Shown here: positions 10,330-20,289 of the stretch, in pieces
Layout of the letters: each line of letters starts with the position of its first letter
Position numbering within the stretch: the first letter of the stretch is position 1
Origin: Smittium mucronatum
Taxonomy: Eukaryota > Kickxellomycota > Harpellomycetes > Harpellales > Legeriomycetaceae
Assembly: GCA_001953115.1 (NCBI GenBank)
Contig: LSSL01001398.1
Location: 14,463-36,572 of the forward strand
DNA: 22,110 bases
Direction: 5' to 3'
Notes under the pieces: model-generated
What the model was told of the DNA's origin: nothing
Seen by the model: the letters and a program-made list of their open reading frames with translations, nothing else
The model's database searches: none
Program-made: the position numbers and the translations under genes

Positions 10330-13300
10330 ACATATATGCTATATGATATAAAAATCAAAAAATCCGAAAAAAAACTGAAATTTTTTTAGCAGACTGTAAA
10401 AAAATTAATTTCATATCAGATAAATAAGTTTCTTGGAAATAATAAAGGATTACATCATTTGATGAGGTTGACCAATCATCCTCGAGAAAATTTTCAGTCA
10501 AAAAAATTCTCCCAAAAGATTGCTAAAGAAGGGTGAGGTCTTCAGCAGTTTGATAATTAAAAACCAAGAAAAAAAAGGAAAAATTTACTACTGAAAATTT
10601 CCATTTATCTAGAAATTTTATTAATCTGAAAAAATAAAATTACTTTGTAAACGATACCAAAATAATAATATCCCCATTTAGTTTAATAGCACCAAAGTGG
10701 GTTTATTCAATGGAAAGTGTGCAAATTATTTGTTAAAATATTCATTTCTCATAGAAATAAACAATAAAAAACCCATAAAGAATCAAATATACATGTAAAA
10801 ACATCCTAAAGTGCAATTAAGTCTCTCAAAAGAAAAAAAATACATAATCAATCTACTGCTATGATTTTAAAGATAAAAAATAATTTATTTTGATATAATA
10901 AAAATATACAGTGGTTTTCGGTTTAAGATTTTTATCAATTACAGTCTTGATCAGTATTTTTTGTCTAGGTAATCATGAAAAAGCTAAATTATTGTAAAAA
11001 ATTGGCTCTTTTTTGGATAATAAGAGTAGCGTAGTTATGGATTATAACTATTTTCTAATTAAAGATGGTACGAGGATAATCTTTTGAGGTGGTTTAAATG
11101 GAAGTTGTCAAAAAAGAAAAAAATACCCCATCATTTTGAATCGAAATAATTCTGTGTAGATGAATATAAAATGGGATTAAAAAATTCAGTGAGTCAAGAA
11201 TATATTTAAATACAACATATTATGTTGAAAAATTCGGTGATATCAAGTTATGAATACGCTAATAGCTATTAATAATTCAAAAAGTGATATATTGGATGAC
11301 TATAAATTCGGGAAGTCTCAAATTTTAAATTAAAATAATAACAAGTTAATTTTGTGCAAAATTACCAAGTTAACCAAAAAAAATGCGAGAAGATTATTAA
11401 AATTATACACAGACCATAAAAAATTATTTCGTTTAAAAAAATAAAACATTAAAACTCGGTGTGGATATATTTATCCGGTTTCTGATTTTCATTCTTTAGG
11501 TGGATATGTAATAAAAACATTGGTTGAAAAAAAATTAATGATAAGATCCAATCCCACAAAAAAAAAACAAAAAAAGGAAAATAAAGAATATTTAAAAGGA
11601 AAACAAGTTAAAAAAATAATATCCATTCAAATTTATGAATATGAAAATTGATGGAATAAATATTATAAAATATTAGCTAGAATAAACTGACCATTATCTA
11701 TACCAACATTATTATGCCTATAAAAATTTATTACAAAGATAAATCCATGAGATAAAGGTAATAGATGAATAATTTCATATTTTTAAAAAAATCATATATA
11801 AAGAGGTAGTAGAAGATTAATAACTACTGCCAGAATATATATTCAAATAAATTTTTAGCAAAATATTTAGCAATAATAATAGAATTTCTTGTAAAATAAC
11901 TAGAAAATTATCAGATCTAATGGGTATTAATCGTCACATATTCTTAAAAACTGCATAAATAAAATGAAATTTTCCTTATTACTGAACTCTGTATGAAAAA
12001 ATGGATGAATATCTCAAAAAAACTAATACATATGTGAAAAGAAACTCATCGGTCTTTTGAAAAACTGGAATTTGACTGAACAGGACAACCGTAAATAGTA
12101 TTCCAAGTAAAAAAATAATTACTATAATAAAATTATGATAATAATGAATCAGTTTGCTATCAATGAAATTTTAATCAGTCCAATTTAATAATAAAATTAA
12201 TTAAAATTTATAATTATGATCACCTTCCAGTGATGGCCAAATTTCAAATACATAAATTGAAGTATATCCAGGAAAAATTAAAAATAAATACATCAAAATT
12301 ATAATTAAAAACTTAATTTTGTAAATGATAATATATATCAACTAATAACAAGTTTAGATAGTGAATTGATGATTTATTCAGTCATTCTACTATTATTTTA
12401 AAGAAATCGAGCGAATTTTTTATACTCAACATTGGGTACTTAAAAATTTCTCACTAAGGGTTTCATTTATTAATAAGATGCCGATAAAAAAATAAATAAA
12501 CTAATAAACTAATTCACATAATATAAATAAATGTAATTTTTCTGGATAATTATTTCCCGTAAAAGGTGATCTAATTGGAACATAGAAGATTTGAATATAA
12601 AAAGAATAGACTCAGGAAAATAAAGCTTTCTTTATAATTATTTCTAGATAAATCAACGAAATTTTATTTGGAATTATTGAATCATCAGTCTATGTGGCTC
12701 AATAAATAATTTTTCATTAGACTATTATTTAATAAATAGATTAGTTTTGTTAATGATAATGCATTCAGGTTTAAATTATGGGAATTTTTTTTCGAATAGT
12801 TGGTGAAAAAAATCTATGTAACAGGTTAGGCTCAAGAAAAAAATGATTGGAATGAATAAAGAGAATATATTTAATGTTATCAATAACGTGATAATTATAT
12901 TTTTCTGATCGATTTCAGGAAAGGGCCGAATAACACACCAATCAATAAATTAACAGGGTTGATTGATATTTCTATTGAGTTCCAAAAAAAGATAAAATAT
13001 CAATAGATCTTTGATTAAAACTTGTAAAAAGTTATTGGTCGAATTCAAATAAGATTTTATAATTATGTTTTTATTGTATAGAAATTAAATGAAATATTTT
13101 AGACCCGGTGCAAAAAAAAATTTATTTCATAAATTTGAATAATTATCACCTAATATCCCCAAATACGAATCTAGAATAATTGCTATAATAAATTTTAGCC
13201 TCTAGAATCAGATCCATAAACTAAAATCATATTTTTATAATAAAAAAAATGTTGGATTTAGTTATCATTATGGAAGTTTAGCCCAATATCTACCAAAAAA

Positions 13301-13330
13301 TTAAAAATTAAAAATGCAGGGGGTATGGAT
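10330..13330. other. A-rich strand-skewed desert, no gene
   Basis: The plus strand is A-rich throughout (for example 37 A against 9 T in 11521-11580), the mirror of the T-rich block before it. Stops are dense in all frames and no RNA gene was recognised. Loosely similar phrases such as TTTTGTAAATGATAA and TTTTGTTAATGATAA (near 12316 and 12745) hint at very diverged repeats, but I could not align longer units. Confidence 0.55.
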
Positions 13331-14223
13331 GTTATATTCACGGTATGAATTTTTTTTTATAAAAATCCCTTAATTTTTATGTGAAATTAGAGTGAATTTT
13401 TTAATTTTTTTTTTGATAAAAAAATTTGTTCGAAAAGAGTACCTTTTTTCCTCATAATTTTTTTTATCTTGATGTATACTTTTTGCAGGAACTTATCAAA
13501 GGGATAAAAATTTCAGAAGTACAAGATAAAATAAATGATATTTATGCCTATTATTAGGTGTTACTTTTGAAAACTCAACTTAATTGTAGATAGATTCGAA
13601 AAATACAGTCAGTGGGTAAAAAAATTGGAAATTAAAATATAAAAATTTAAATTTGTAACCGCGGTAATGCTGTCTGAAACTAGTATTTCATACGAAATCC
13701 AGGGAAATTAGTGTCAAAAGTTTATCTCTATTAATATATCAGTTATATTTCAATAGAAAATGGAACAAAGCATCAGCAATCAGCAACAAATCCAAAAAAA
13801 AATTAATGATTTCAATTAATTAATTATTTGTCTTAAAAATAAAAATTTTAACAGAGCTGAGAAATAAAATATTAGATCATTTCATAAATCAATAGCATCT
13901 AGAAGAAATATTTGGAATAAATAAAAATACGATCATTAAAATCCTAATTTTAATTCATCAGCAACAGATAGTAACAAATCTAGAGAAAAAATTTGATAAA
14001 TAAAATAGAGGTGATACAATTGGGATATTTACACACAAAAGAACAGTATTTAGATATATATTATGCCAAAAATATTCCACATTAACCGCATTTTTTGTCG
14101 TAATTATCAAGCATAAGATAATATCTAGATTAAAAACTTGGCTATCCAAAGCAATTTTATTTATTAAAAAGATCCCTTAATGATGAAAAAAAAGATGGAT
14201 TTAGAAAACATATCTATTTAAGA
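13330..14223. other. AT-rich intergenic region, no gene
   Basis: AT-rich with frequent homopolymers. A 63-codon minus-strand frame at 13958-14149 has no motif and a composition expected from the base content, so it is not called. Confidence 0.5.
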
Positions 14224-14460
14224 GCTATAATGTCATGATTGGAAGTTTTTTTCGGCTTTTACTGCGTATTATTCCATCCAATGATATAACTATGATAAAA
14301 AAAAGCAGATAGCGCTACATCTGCATATTATTCCAACCAGTAATATAACTATGATAAAACAAACATGATATTGCTACCCCTGTATGATATGTCGGTCAGT
14401 GATATATATACTGATTATAAAAATATCACCAAGGCTTTTTGCTGCGCATTTTGCCTTGTT
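14224..14460 (+). repeat. Diverged tandem repeat, period about 59 bp
   Basis: Units begin with CTGCGTATTATTCC at 14262, CTGCATATTATTCC at 14321, CTGTATGATATGTC at 14380 and CTGCGCATTTTGCC at 14442, giving spacings of 59, 59 and 62. The middle of the unit carries GATATAACTATGATAAA or a variant, and a degenerate copy of that part (CTATAATGTCATGATT) starts near 14225, again 59 bases upstream. The first two full units are the most alike. It is an old, decayed minisatellite or a cluster of binding-site-like motifs; no gene is attached. Confidence 0.75.
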
Positions 14461-16150
14461 AGCATCTATTCTACATTATTGAATTTATTCTAGCATAAAC
14501 CATTTCTACGTTTTGTATGTGTTTTGCGCTGACTCGAAACACATAGATAATCTCAGTTTTTTTTTAGTTTTTTGGCATCTTTATCTTGTAAATTTTTTAT
14601 TCTGTTATCTAGTTTTAGTTAAACAAATTATACATTATATATCTACAAAATTAACTCTTGGTTTACTCATATCCCACTTTTTAGTTTATATCTTCTTTTA
14701 TAATCTTTCTATCCCCGTTGTCACATATAAAAAGTGATTAAATTATGATTAGCCACCGGCTTCTGGAATTTGAAATGGAGACAATAAAAAAAATAAGTGG
14801 TTTGGAAGTTTTTTTTCTTGAATGATCGTATTTAATGAAAGAAATAAGGAAAATTTGGGCAATAATATTCAGAATAGCTCAGAAATAGTTAAAGAAAAAA
14901 TAATTTACGAAAAATTTCTTGGGATTTCCCCCTTATTAATACGGAAATTATTGAATAGATAAGGAGTTTAAAATATATTTTTTCAAGTTTAACAAGAACT
15001 GCAAAAAAATCTGGCAGATTCCTCCCTTAAATTAACCATAATATGTTTGCTTCAACCAGAATAGTTTTTATATCAGCCTCATTTCTGAGCGGGGTTATCA
15101 CAAAATTCATTATTATTTTTAATTATATAATAGAAGCACCAAACTTCTCGTCTCAAATTCCATATTTTGTGGAGATTCTAGATGGTAACAATGGTATTGG
15201 TTGATAATTTTATACAAGGCTTGTAATTAATCAGATAAAAAATTAACTCCGTTCATAAAAAATAAATCAATCTGATAAAAAATCTGCCATTCGATAAAAA
15301 TTTGTGTAACAAGGGCGAATCCACACATACATAATTGTATAAATAAATAGAAAAAAGTGCTGAAAAATCTAGAAGGAAAATAGTTTTTCTAGTATCAATA
15401 CTGTTGTTTTTCAATAAAATTTAGGATTTGAACATCCTATTTTTCTTCTGAAAGTCTTTGTGCAGCATTTATTGGGGGGGAAATCTATCAATCCAAAATG
15501 TAATTTTGTTTGTGTTTTATTGAGATTAATGATAAAATTTCTTGATAACAATTATCTTTAGAATTTTTAAACTACAAGAAGAAAACTTGGCAATAATACC
15601 TAGGATAATCTAGCACGATTATATATGAATTGCGTTCAGGATTCTAATAAGCCAAAATTATCTAATTCCGATGGCTAATTTTTTTTCTTTCGATTAAAAT
15701 TTTTTTTGGAATAGTTCGATATGCAATAAGAAGTTTCAAAGTAATTTCTCTAAAAATGAAGGAGTATTTTTTAATGTAAGAAATTAAATAAATAAACCCA
15801 GTCTTCCAAATCTTTATTATTATTTTTTTCCAAAAACATAATCAAATCGCCGAAACTAATAACTTATCTTATTCCGCACTTCAAAAATTAACAATTTTAT
15901 ACCAAAAAAAGAGCCCTAATTTAACCAAATCTTAATATGAAAACTATTTTTTAAAATAATTTTAGCTTTTAACTGTTTAATTTAGCTGGACATAATGGAC
16001 TTCATAAATCAGTTTAAAATTTGAAAGCAGTATAGATATTTATGTTTTATCATCAGTTTTAGATTTCAAAATCGGTAAGCCAGTATTCCCAGATTCCGAT
16101 TGTATAATATTATATAGTAAATATTATTAGTTCTTTTAAATTATCAAAGT
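14461..16150. other. AT-rich intergenic region, no gene
   Basis: There is no supportable gene. An open frame at 14513-14737 starts only at TTG, encodes a hydrophobic T-driven composition and has no motif. A run of seven G lies at 15474-15480. Nothing else was seen. Confidence 0.55.
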
Positions 16151-16205
16151 GACTAATAGGCACCTATCCCTTTTTTTTAGTATTTTTTAACCAAAACGCA
16201 TCAAA

Positions 16206-16246
16206 GCGTCCTAAATTAAAGTGTTAGGACGCGCATTTTCGTCCTA
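16206..16246 (+). repeat. Three mutually complementary segments (alternative hairpins)
   Basis: GCGTCCTAA (16206-16214) pairs perfectly with TTAGGACGC (16224-16232) across a 9-base loop. The latter can instead pair with CGTCCTA (16240-16246). Only one stem can form at a time. TGTTAGGACG at 16222 also resembles an LTR start. Confidence 0.6.
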
Positions 16247-16329
16247 GGGGAAGCTACGCTCTTTTTTTAGTCCGAAAGTCTTAGCACGCTTGAGTATTGT
16301 TTTTATTCACTTTATTTTAGTATTATAGC

Positions 16330-16488
16330 TTAGTTAGTTTTTCTTTAGATTTTAAATATAATTAATTTTATATTTTTCGTTTTCTTTTTCGTTGTTTAGT
16401 TCGTTTAAGTTAGTTATAATTTTAATTTCTTCATGAACTGAGATCATTACCCGTAAGTCCGGTTTATATTTAGTTAGTATTTCTTTAG
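16330..16488 (+). repeat. 19-nt direct repeat, 140 bp apart
   Basis: TTAGTTAGTTTTTCTTTAG (16330-16348) and the same sequence with one mismatch (16470-16488) lie in the leader, possibly from a local duplication or as repeated protein sites. Confidence 0.65.
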
Positions 16489-16518
16489 TGGAGGTATTAG
16501 CTTATATAGTGCTATAGG

Positions 16519-16538
16519 TATGGTTAATCGCAACCATA
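16519..16538 (+). repeat. 7-bp perfect hairpin
   Basis: TATGGTT and AACCATA pair around the loop AATCGC, upstream of the larger multibranch fold. Confidence 0.55.
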
Positions 16539-16551
16539 AGTTGGTCAATTC

Positions 16552-16654
16552 GGGTGCTTATCCTTTCAGATTTGCAGCGAATGTGGACGCTTAGTGAGAG
16601 GTGGCTTAAGATGGGGATAGTGAAGCCTCGGCTTCGACCTCTATTTAAGCACTC
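16552..16654 (+). other. Candidate multibranch RNA fold
   Basis: The outer stem is GGGTGCTTA (16552-16560) with TAAGCACTC (16646-16654), nine pairs including one G-U. It encloses a small stem AGCG/CGCT (16576-16579 with 16588-16591) and a hairpin arm AGAGGT/ACCTCT (16597-16602 with 16637-16642). That arm is capped by GAAGC-CTCG-GCTTC (16622-16635). All these pairs are nested and compatible. A competing pairing, GCTTAA (16604-16609) with TTAAGC (16645-16650), would instead make a pseudoknot. It lies 53 bases before the ATG at 16707. I recognise no named RNA family. Confidence 0.4.
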
Positions 16655-16706
16655 AAACTGGGCTAAGACTTAGACTCATCGGTCAATTTTGCGGTGAAAC
16701 CATTTA

Positions 16707-16997
16707 ATGGAGGATCTTTTATCTTCCTTGCTGGGGCTTTCGTTAGGTTTAGGTCCCAAACCCCCGGTAAGGTTCTCGCCTATTATTTCTACCGTGAGGG
16801 CTGTACAAACACTTAGTGTTGTAAGCACAGGGAGCAAAGGGCGAGATGTAGATAGGCGGAGTAAGGGTGTAATACCTTCCTTAAGTTCTCTGCTGGGTGA
16901 GAGCGAAGAGTATACTTGCGATAGTATAATAGACGTTGTCTCACCCTTAACCGCACAACAAAAGTTTCAAGGCGAGGATTTGTACCCATCTAACTGA
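16707..16997 (+). CDS. Orphan 96-residue open frame, possibly truncated retroelement ORF
   Basis: The start is the ATG at 16707; a TGA lies in frame 12 bases upstream, so it cannot extend further. The frame uses G+C-containing codons throughout, unlike its flanks, and base composition drops right after the stop. The protein begins MEDLLSSLLGLSLGLG, has a basic middle (GRDVDRRSKG, about residues 47-56) and repeats the SSLLG motif near residues 6-10 and 60-64. It ends with an acidic, polar tail, and no catalytic motif, signal peptide or zinc knuckle is visible. The N-terminal hydrophobic stretch is Leu/Gly/Ser-rich, not a clear membrane span. I do not recognise the family. It could be the beginning of a retroelement Gag, cut short, or a small lineage-specific gene. 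Confidence 0.45.
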   Translation: MEDLLSSLLGLSLGLGPKPPVRFSPIISTVRAVQTLSVVSTGSKGRDVDRRSKGVIPSLSSLLGESEEYTCDSIIDVVSPLTAQQKFQGEDLYPSN

Positions 16998-17680
16998 TAT
17001 AGAGAATAATCTTTCAACAATATCTAATTAAATTCGTTTTTATAATACACTTTTTTCGAAAATTTAGATTAAAACAGACGAGTTTAAATATAATCAAGTC
17101 AATAGTCTAAAAAAATAAAACATATATAGAGTATCAATTTTAATAAATACACGTCATTCAGTTCAAATTTTTATTATTATAAAAATAAGCTTAGAAAATA
17201 ATATGTTAATCTATCTATATTCTTATTTTAACTTTTACTAATGTAAATAATTTAAATATGAGCACATTTATTCGATTCAAATTAAATTTTTAGGCTTATT
17301 CATATCAATATATTATAAAATCTCATTCATAAAATTTAAAATTTTGTTTTGTTTACACCAACAGCTAAAAGAAGATTAAAAGAAAAAAACTGCAAAATTA
17401 TAATTAAGTTTAATGAGAAGTTACATTAAATTTTCAATATTTTTATAAATGTTTGACATAAAATTTATATGATATTTCTGAGTACATTTTAAATATATTT
17501 TTTTGTATTATTATAATAGAAAGATAAAACATGTTAAAATGATATTTAAAATGCTAAAATATTCGGAATAATACTAAGAATAATTTTTGGGAATGTTTTT
17601 AAGTCTTTCTCTTTTCTTTTCTTTTTTTTATATCGAATTCACATTTATAATTTCTAATCTTCCTGTTTTTTTTTTCAGGT
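16998..17680. other. AT-rich intergenic region, no gene
   Basis: AT-rich immediately after the orphan frame, with no gene or repeat array. A polypyrimidine tract (about 17606-17630) and a T-run ending in CAG (17667-17678) resemble splice acceptor context. Confidence 0.5.
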
Positions 17681-17689
17681 AGTGATAAA

Positions 17690-17860
17690 ATGATGGCATT
17701 TTTTTTTACGGAATTAGTCCAATCACAAAAAAATCCCTTCCATGTTATCGCATTATTTTTATCTAATTGTATGTCGAACCCCCTATGTAACTCTTTGTAC
17801 TCTCTGAAACTAATATACCCTCCATGTATGTACCTATTTTTAATAAGTCCAATTCTTTAA
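17690..17860 (+). CDS. Short open frame, very uncertain
   Basis: The frame opens with two ATG codons and runs for 56 residues. It includes LVQSQKNPFHVIALFLSN and a Cys/Pro-containing stretch up to a TAA. It lies 11 bases past a T-rich tract ending in CAG and is slightly richer in G and C than its flanks. No motif or family is recognised. It could be an exon remnant or chance; the hydrophobic bias fits T-rich DNA. Confidence 0.13.
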   Translation: MMAFFFTELVQSQKNPFHVIALFLSNCMSNPLCNSLYSLKLIYPPCMYLFLISPIL

Positions 17861-17864
17861 TTTG

Positions 17865-20140
17865 TTTGAAATGATTTGTAGGTAAAAAAATCTTAAAACC
17901 CTTCGTTCAATTTAATTTCTTTGAGATAAATAAATAAATTATCCTTTATAAAATATGCATTTTTGTAATCTGGTATATTAAAGTTGGGTCTTTTTTCTAC
18001 AGATATATCATGGATAATAAGTTTTGATATATCCATAAAGGAAACCGGGATTTGTCTTTTCCAATTTAGATATGATTTTATTATGGTTAGGTTGAAAAGT
18101 TCTAGACAGTTTTTAGTGCTTGTGCCAAACAGATTTAATTCTGAGATTCAATTTTCGTTATTATTGACGTATTTTTGAATAAAATATTTCGAAAATATAT
18201 CAACCTCGGATAATTTTGATATTTTTGGCATAAAAATATTTAAGATTATCTTGAATTTTTTTTCTCAATTGAAAATTTGCAAAAAATATATTTCGAGTGA
18301 ACTTTCTTTTTTTAGTTGAGGATTCATATTTTTAACCTTATTTTAATGTTTTTACATTCATGTTCCCAACAGCACACTTCTGTGTAGTTTGAATATACTC
18401 TTTTTACTGCATTATTTATAGAGAAGGATGGATCAGCGATTAAATGTGATAGTTAATGTGGGCTGAAATTGGACACAGTTTGTATCCTAATTTTTTCCAA
18501 AACCCAAAAATATGAGTCAAAATTTTTTTTGTTAATATTTCCATTCCTTTAAATATGAAAATTTCATTCAAATTCCTCATTCCAACTACTATAGCAGGGT
18601 ATCCAAAACCAATCAATCGATACTTTGCATCGATATGAATAATTTGTGAGAATTTAGCTAAGCTTAAAAGGTATTTAACTTCATAATGATTTTTAAATCA
18701 CCTGTAATTTAAATGATTTGAAAATTAAATAAATAATTTTTAATGAATCTTAAATAATAACACCTGGCTGAATTATTTAATCACTAAGAATCCTTTATTT
18801 AAATAAACATTTTCTTTAAAAAAAATTCTGTTAATTTAATCTTTTACTAAATTGGATGTGAGACCAGGGACTTTGATATATCTTTTGCAGTTTAAAAAAA
18901 CACTATATATCTTGCTATTAGTAAATTTATATTTTCAGAAAGTAAATTTTTTTTATTTGCCAAGGTCTATGGACCCCTCTGAGTTTGAGTTTAATACTAA
19001 GATTTTTTATAAGTGAAACCAGCATAAAAATATCGCAGCTATTGTCATGGCCGTAAGTAGTACATATTTTATTATCTCCGTCATCATATCTTTATATTCT
19101 TGAAAGAGCTAAACAGCCTTCGGATTTTTTATTTTTATAGTTAAAAATGGCTTTTAAACAATTTTTAAGACTTCTTCTTGTCGAAATCTTTAATTTTGAC
19201 TCGTAATGATCGTCACCGGGATTGTAATAATCTTCACTCGCAATAAATTCAATCATTATTTTTTTAAATTATTGAATGAAGAGAATTATTTTAGAAAGAG
19301 GTATTATATTAAATTTTTTTATGTAAATTGGAATTTTATTCCCTCTATTTTGATTTATTTACGTTTTCAGTTCAGAAAATAATAGAAATAATGGGAAAAA
19401 AACACATTATATGCTTCATCCCATAAATTAACCCAAAAAATTCATAACGGGTTAAATTTACCAATAAAATAAAAATAAATTGATTGGTTTGTATTGATTG
19501 ATTAGTATTGATTAAAAAAATATTGCGATGCAAATATTCGCATTGTTTTTAAAAAAAAATAGAATTTTATAATAGAATATGTATATATGTGGCATTGTTT
19601 TAGATATGAAGCTAAAACCAATTATAAAGTTTAAATTCACCACACTAAATCTCAGTAATAATAAATGAGAAAATTCTTGGTGTGATTTTCATAAATTAAA
19701 AAATATGGAAATTTAAACAAAGAAGTTTAAAAAAGGGGGTCCAATGAAGTTTTAAATCAGTAGATGTTAAAGAAATATCTCTTTTCATAAAGATCGCTTT
19801 AAAACAAGGAGAATCAGATACAAAAATCTTTCAGAGTAAACAAAGACCGTTTACATAGGAATAAATAAGTATTAAAGCAAATAAAATCAAATATAAAAGC
19901 TTTATTTTCAATGTGATTAATGAAGGGACACCGAAAAAAAAACGTATTTTTTCAAAGCTTCGCAACTCAAACCACTAAAATATAGTATACGCACAGTGTC
20001 TTTGTGCCTAAAATTTTAAACAACAATATAATTCTTTTTAACAATTCATTTTACTATATAAATATTTTAAAAATGTAAAAAAAACAAAAAAAAACTTAAA
20101 ACAAGAAAAAAATTATAAAAAAAGTGTGTCATAATATTTA
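17865..20140. other. AT-rich intergenic region, no gene
   Basis: A 64-codon frame at 17984-18178 starts only at TTG and has no motif. Short ATTGATT repeats occur near 19480-19512, and an imperfect palindrome lies near 19528-19543. CTCAAACCACTAA (19966-19978) also occurs at 9052-9064. No gene or RNA gene was seen. Confidence 0.5.
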
Positions 20141-20143
20141 AAC

Positions 20144-20287
20144 ATGATTCAGAAAACCACCCAAAATTCAAGTGCAACTAGTACTTATGACATACCCATT
20201 AAAGCCTATAAGCCAATAGTTCTAAAGAATAAAAAAAGCTGGCACAAAAAAGAACTCCTGTACATATATTTAACAAAGTTTGTATGA
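20144..20287 (+). CDS. Short Lys/Ser/Thr-rich open frame, very uncertain
   Basis: ATG to TGA gives 47 residues (MIQKTTQNSSATSTYDIP at the start, KKSWHKKELLYIYLTKFV at the end). The composition is more protein-like than most chance frames here, and a possible donor GTATGA overlaps the end, so it could be a first exon. No downstream exon could be followed and no family is recognised. Confidence 0.15.
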   Translation: MIQKTTQNSSATSTYDIPIKAYKPIVLKNKKSWHKKELLYIYLTKFV

Positions 20288-20289
20288 AA

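Larger units (their letters stand above)
16150..16706 (+). promoter_or_regulatory. Structured, G+C-richer leader before an orphan frame
   Basis: The base composition rises sharply relative to the flanks, and the stretch is packed with perfect short stems: 16206-16214 with 16224-16232, 16519-16525 with 16532-16538, and the nested fold at 16552-16654. It also carries a 19-nt direct repeat 140 bases apart and an internal T-rich patch at 16300-16430. It ends directly at the ATG of the 96-residue frame. It could be the LTR/5' leader of a retroelement or the long 5' untranslated region of a host gene. I saw no clear tRNA-complementary primer site and no second LTR, so the retroelement reading is unproven. 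Confidence 0.35.

Noticed and set aside
13958..14149. Minus-strand frame of 63 codons
   Set aside because: Lies in the A-rich desert; composition is explained by base bias.
14224..14460. CRISPR-like array
   Set aside because: The units are diverged over their whole length, without conserved short repeats separating unique spacers, and the surroundings are eukaryotic.
14513..14737. Plus-strand hydrophobic frame, possible membrane protein
   Set aside because: Starts only at TTG, and its Phe/Leu/Tyr richness is what T-rich DNA encodes by chance.
16500..16600. tRNA-like stem loops in the leader
   Set aside because: No A-box or B-box match and no cloverleaf with a seven-base anticodon loop could be built.
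16222..16997. Complete LTR retrotransposon
   Set aside because: No second LTR, primer-binding site, protease, reverse transcriptase or integrase sequence follows; at most a 5' fragment.
17984..18178. Plus-strand frame of 64 codons
   Set aside because: Starts only at TTG, no motif, no compositional change. Considered as a further exon after the frame at 17690, but no convincing junctions were found.
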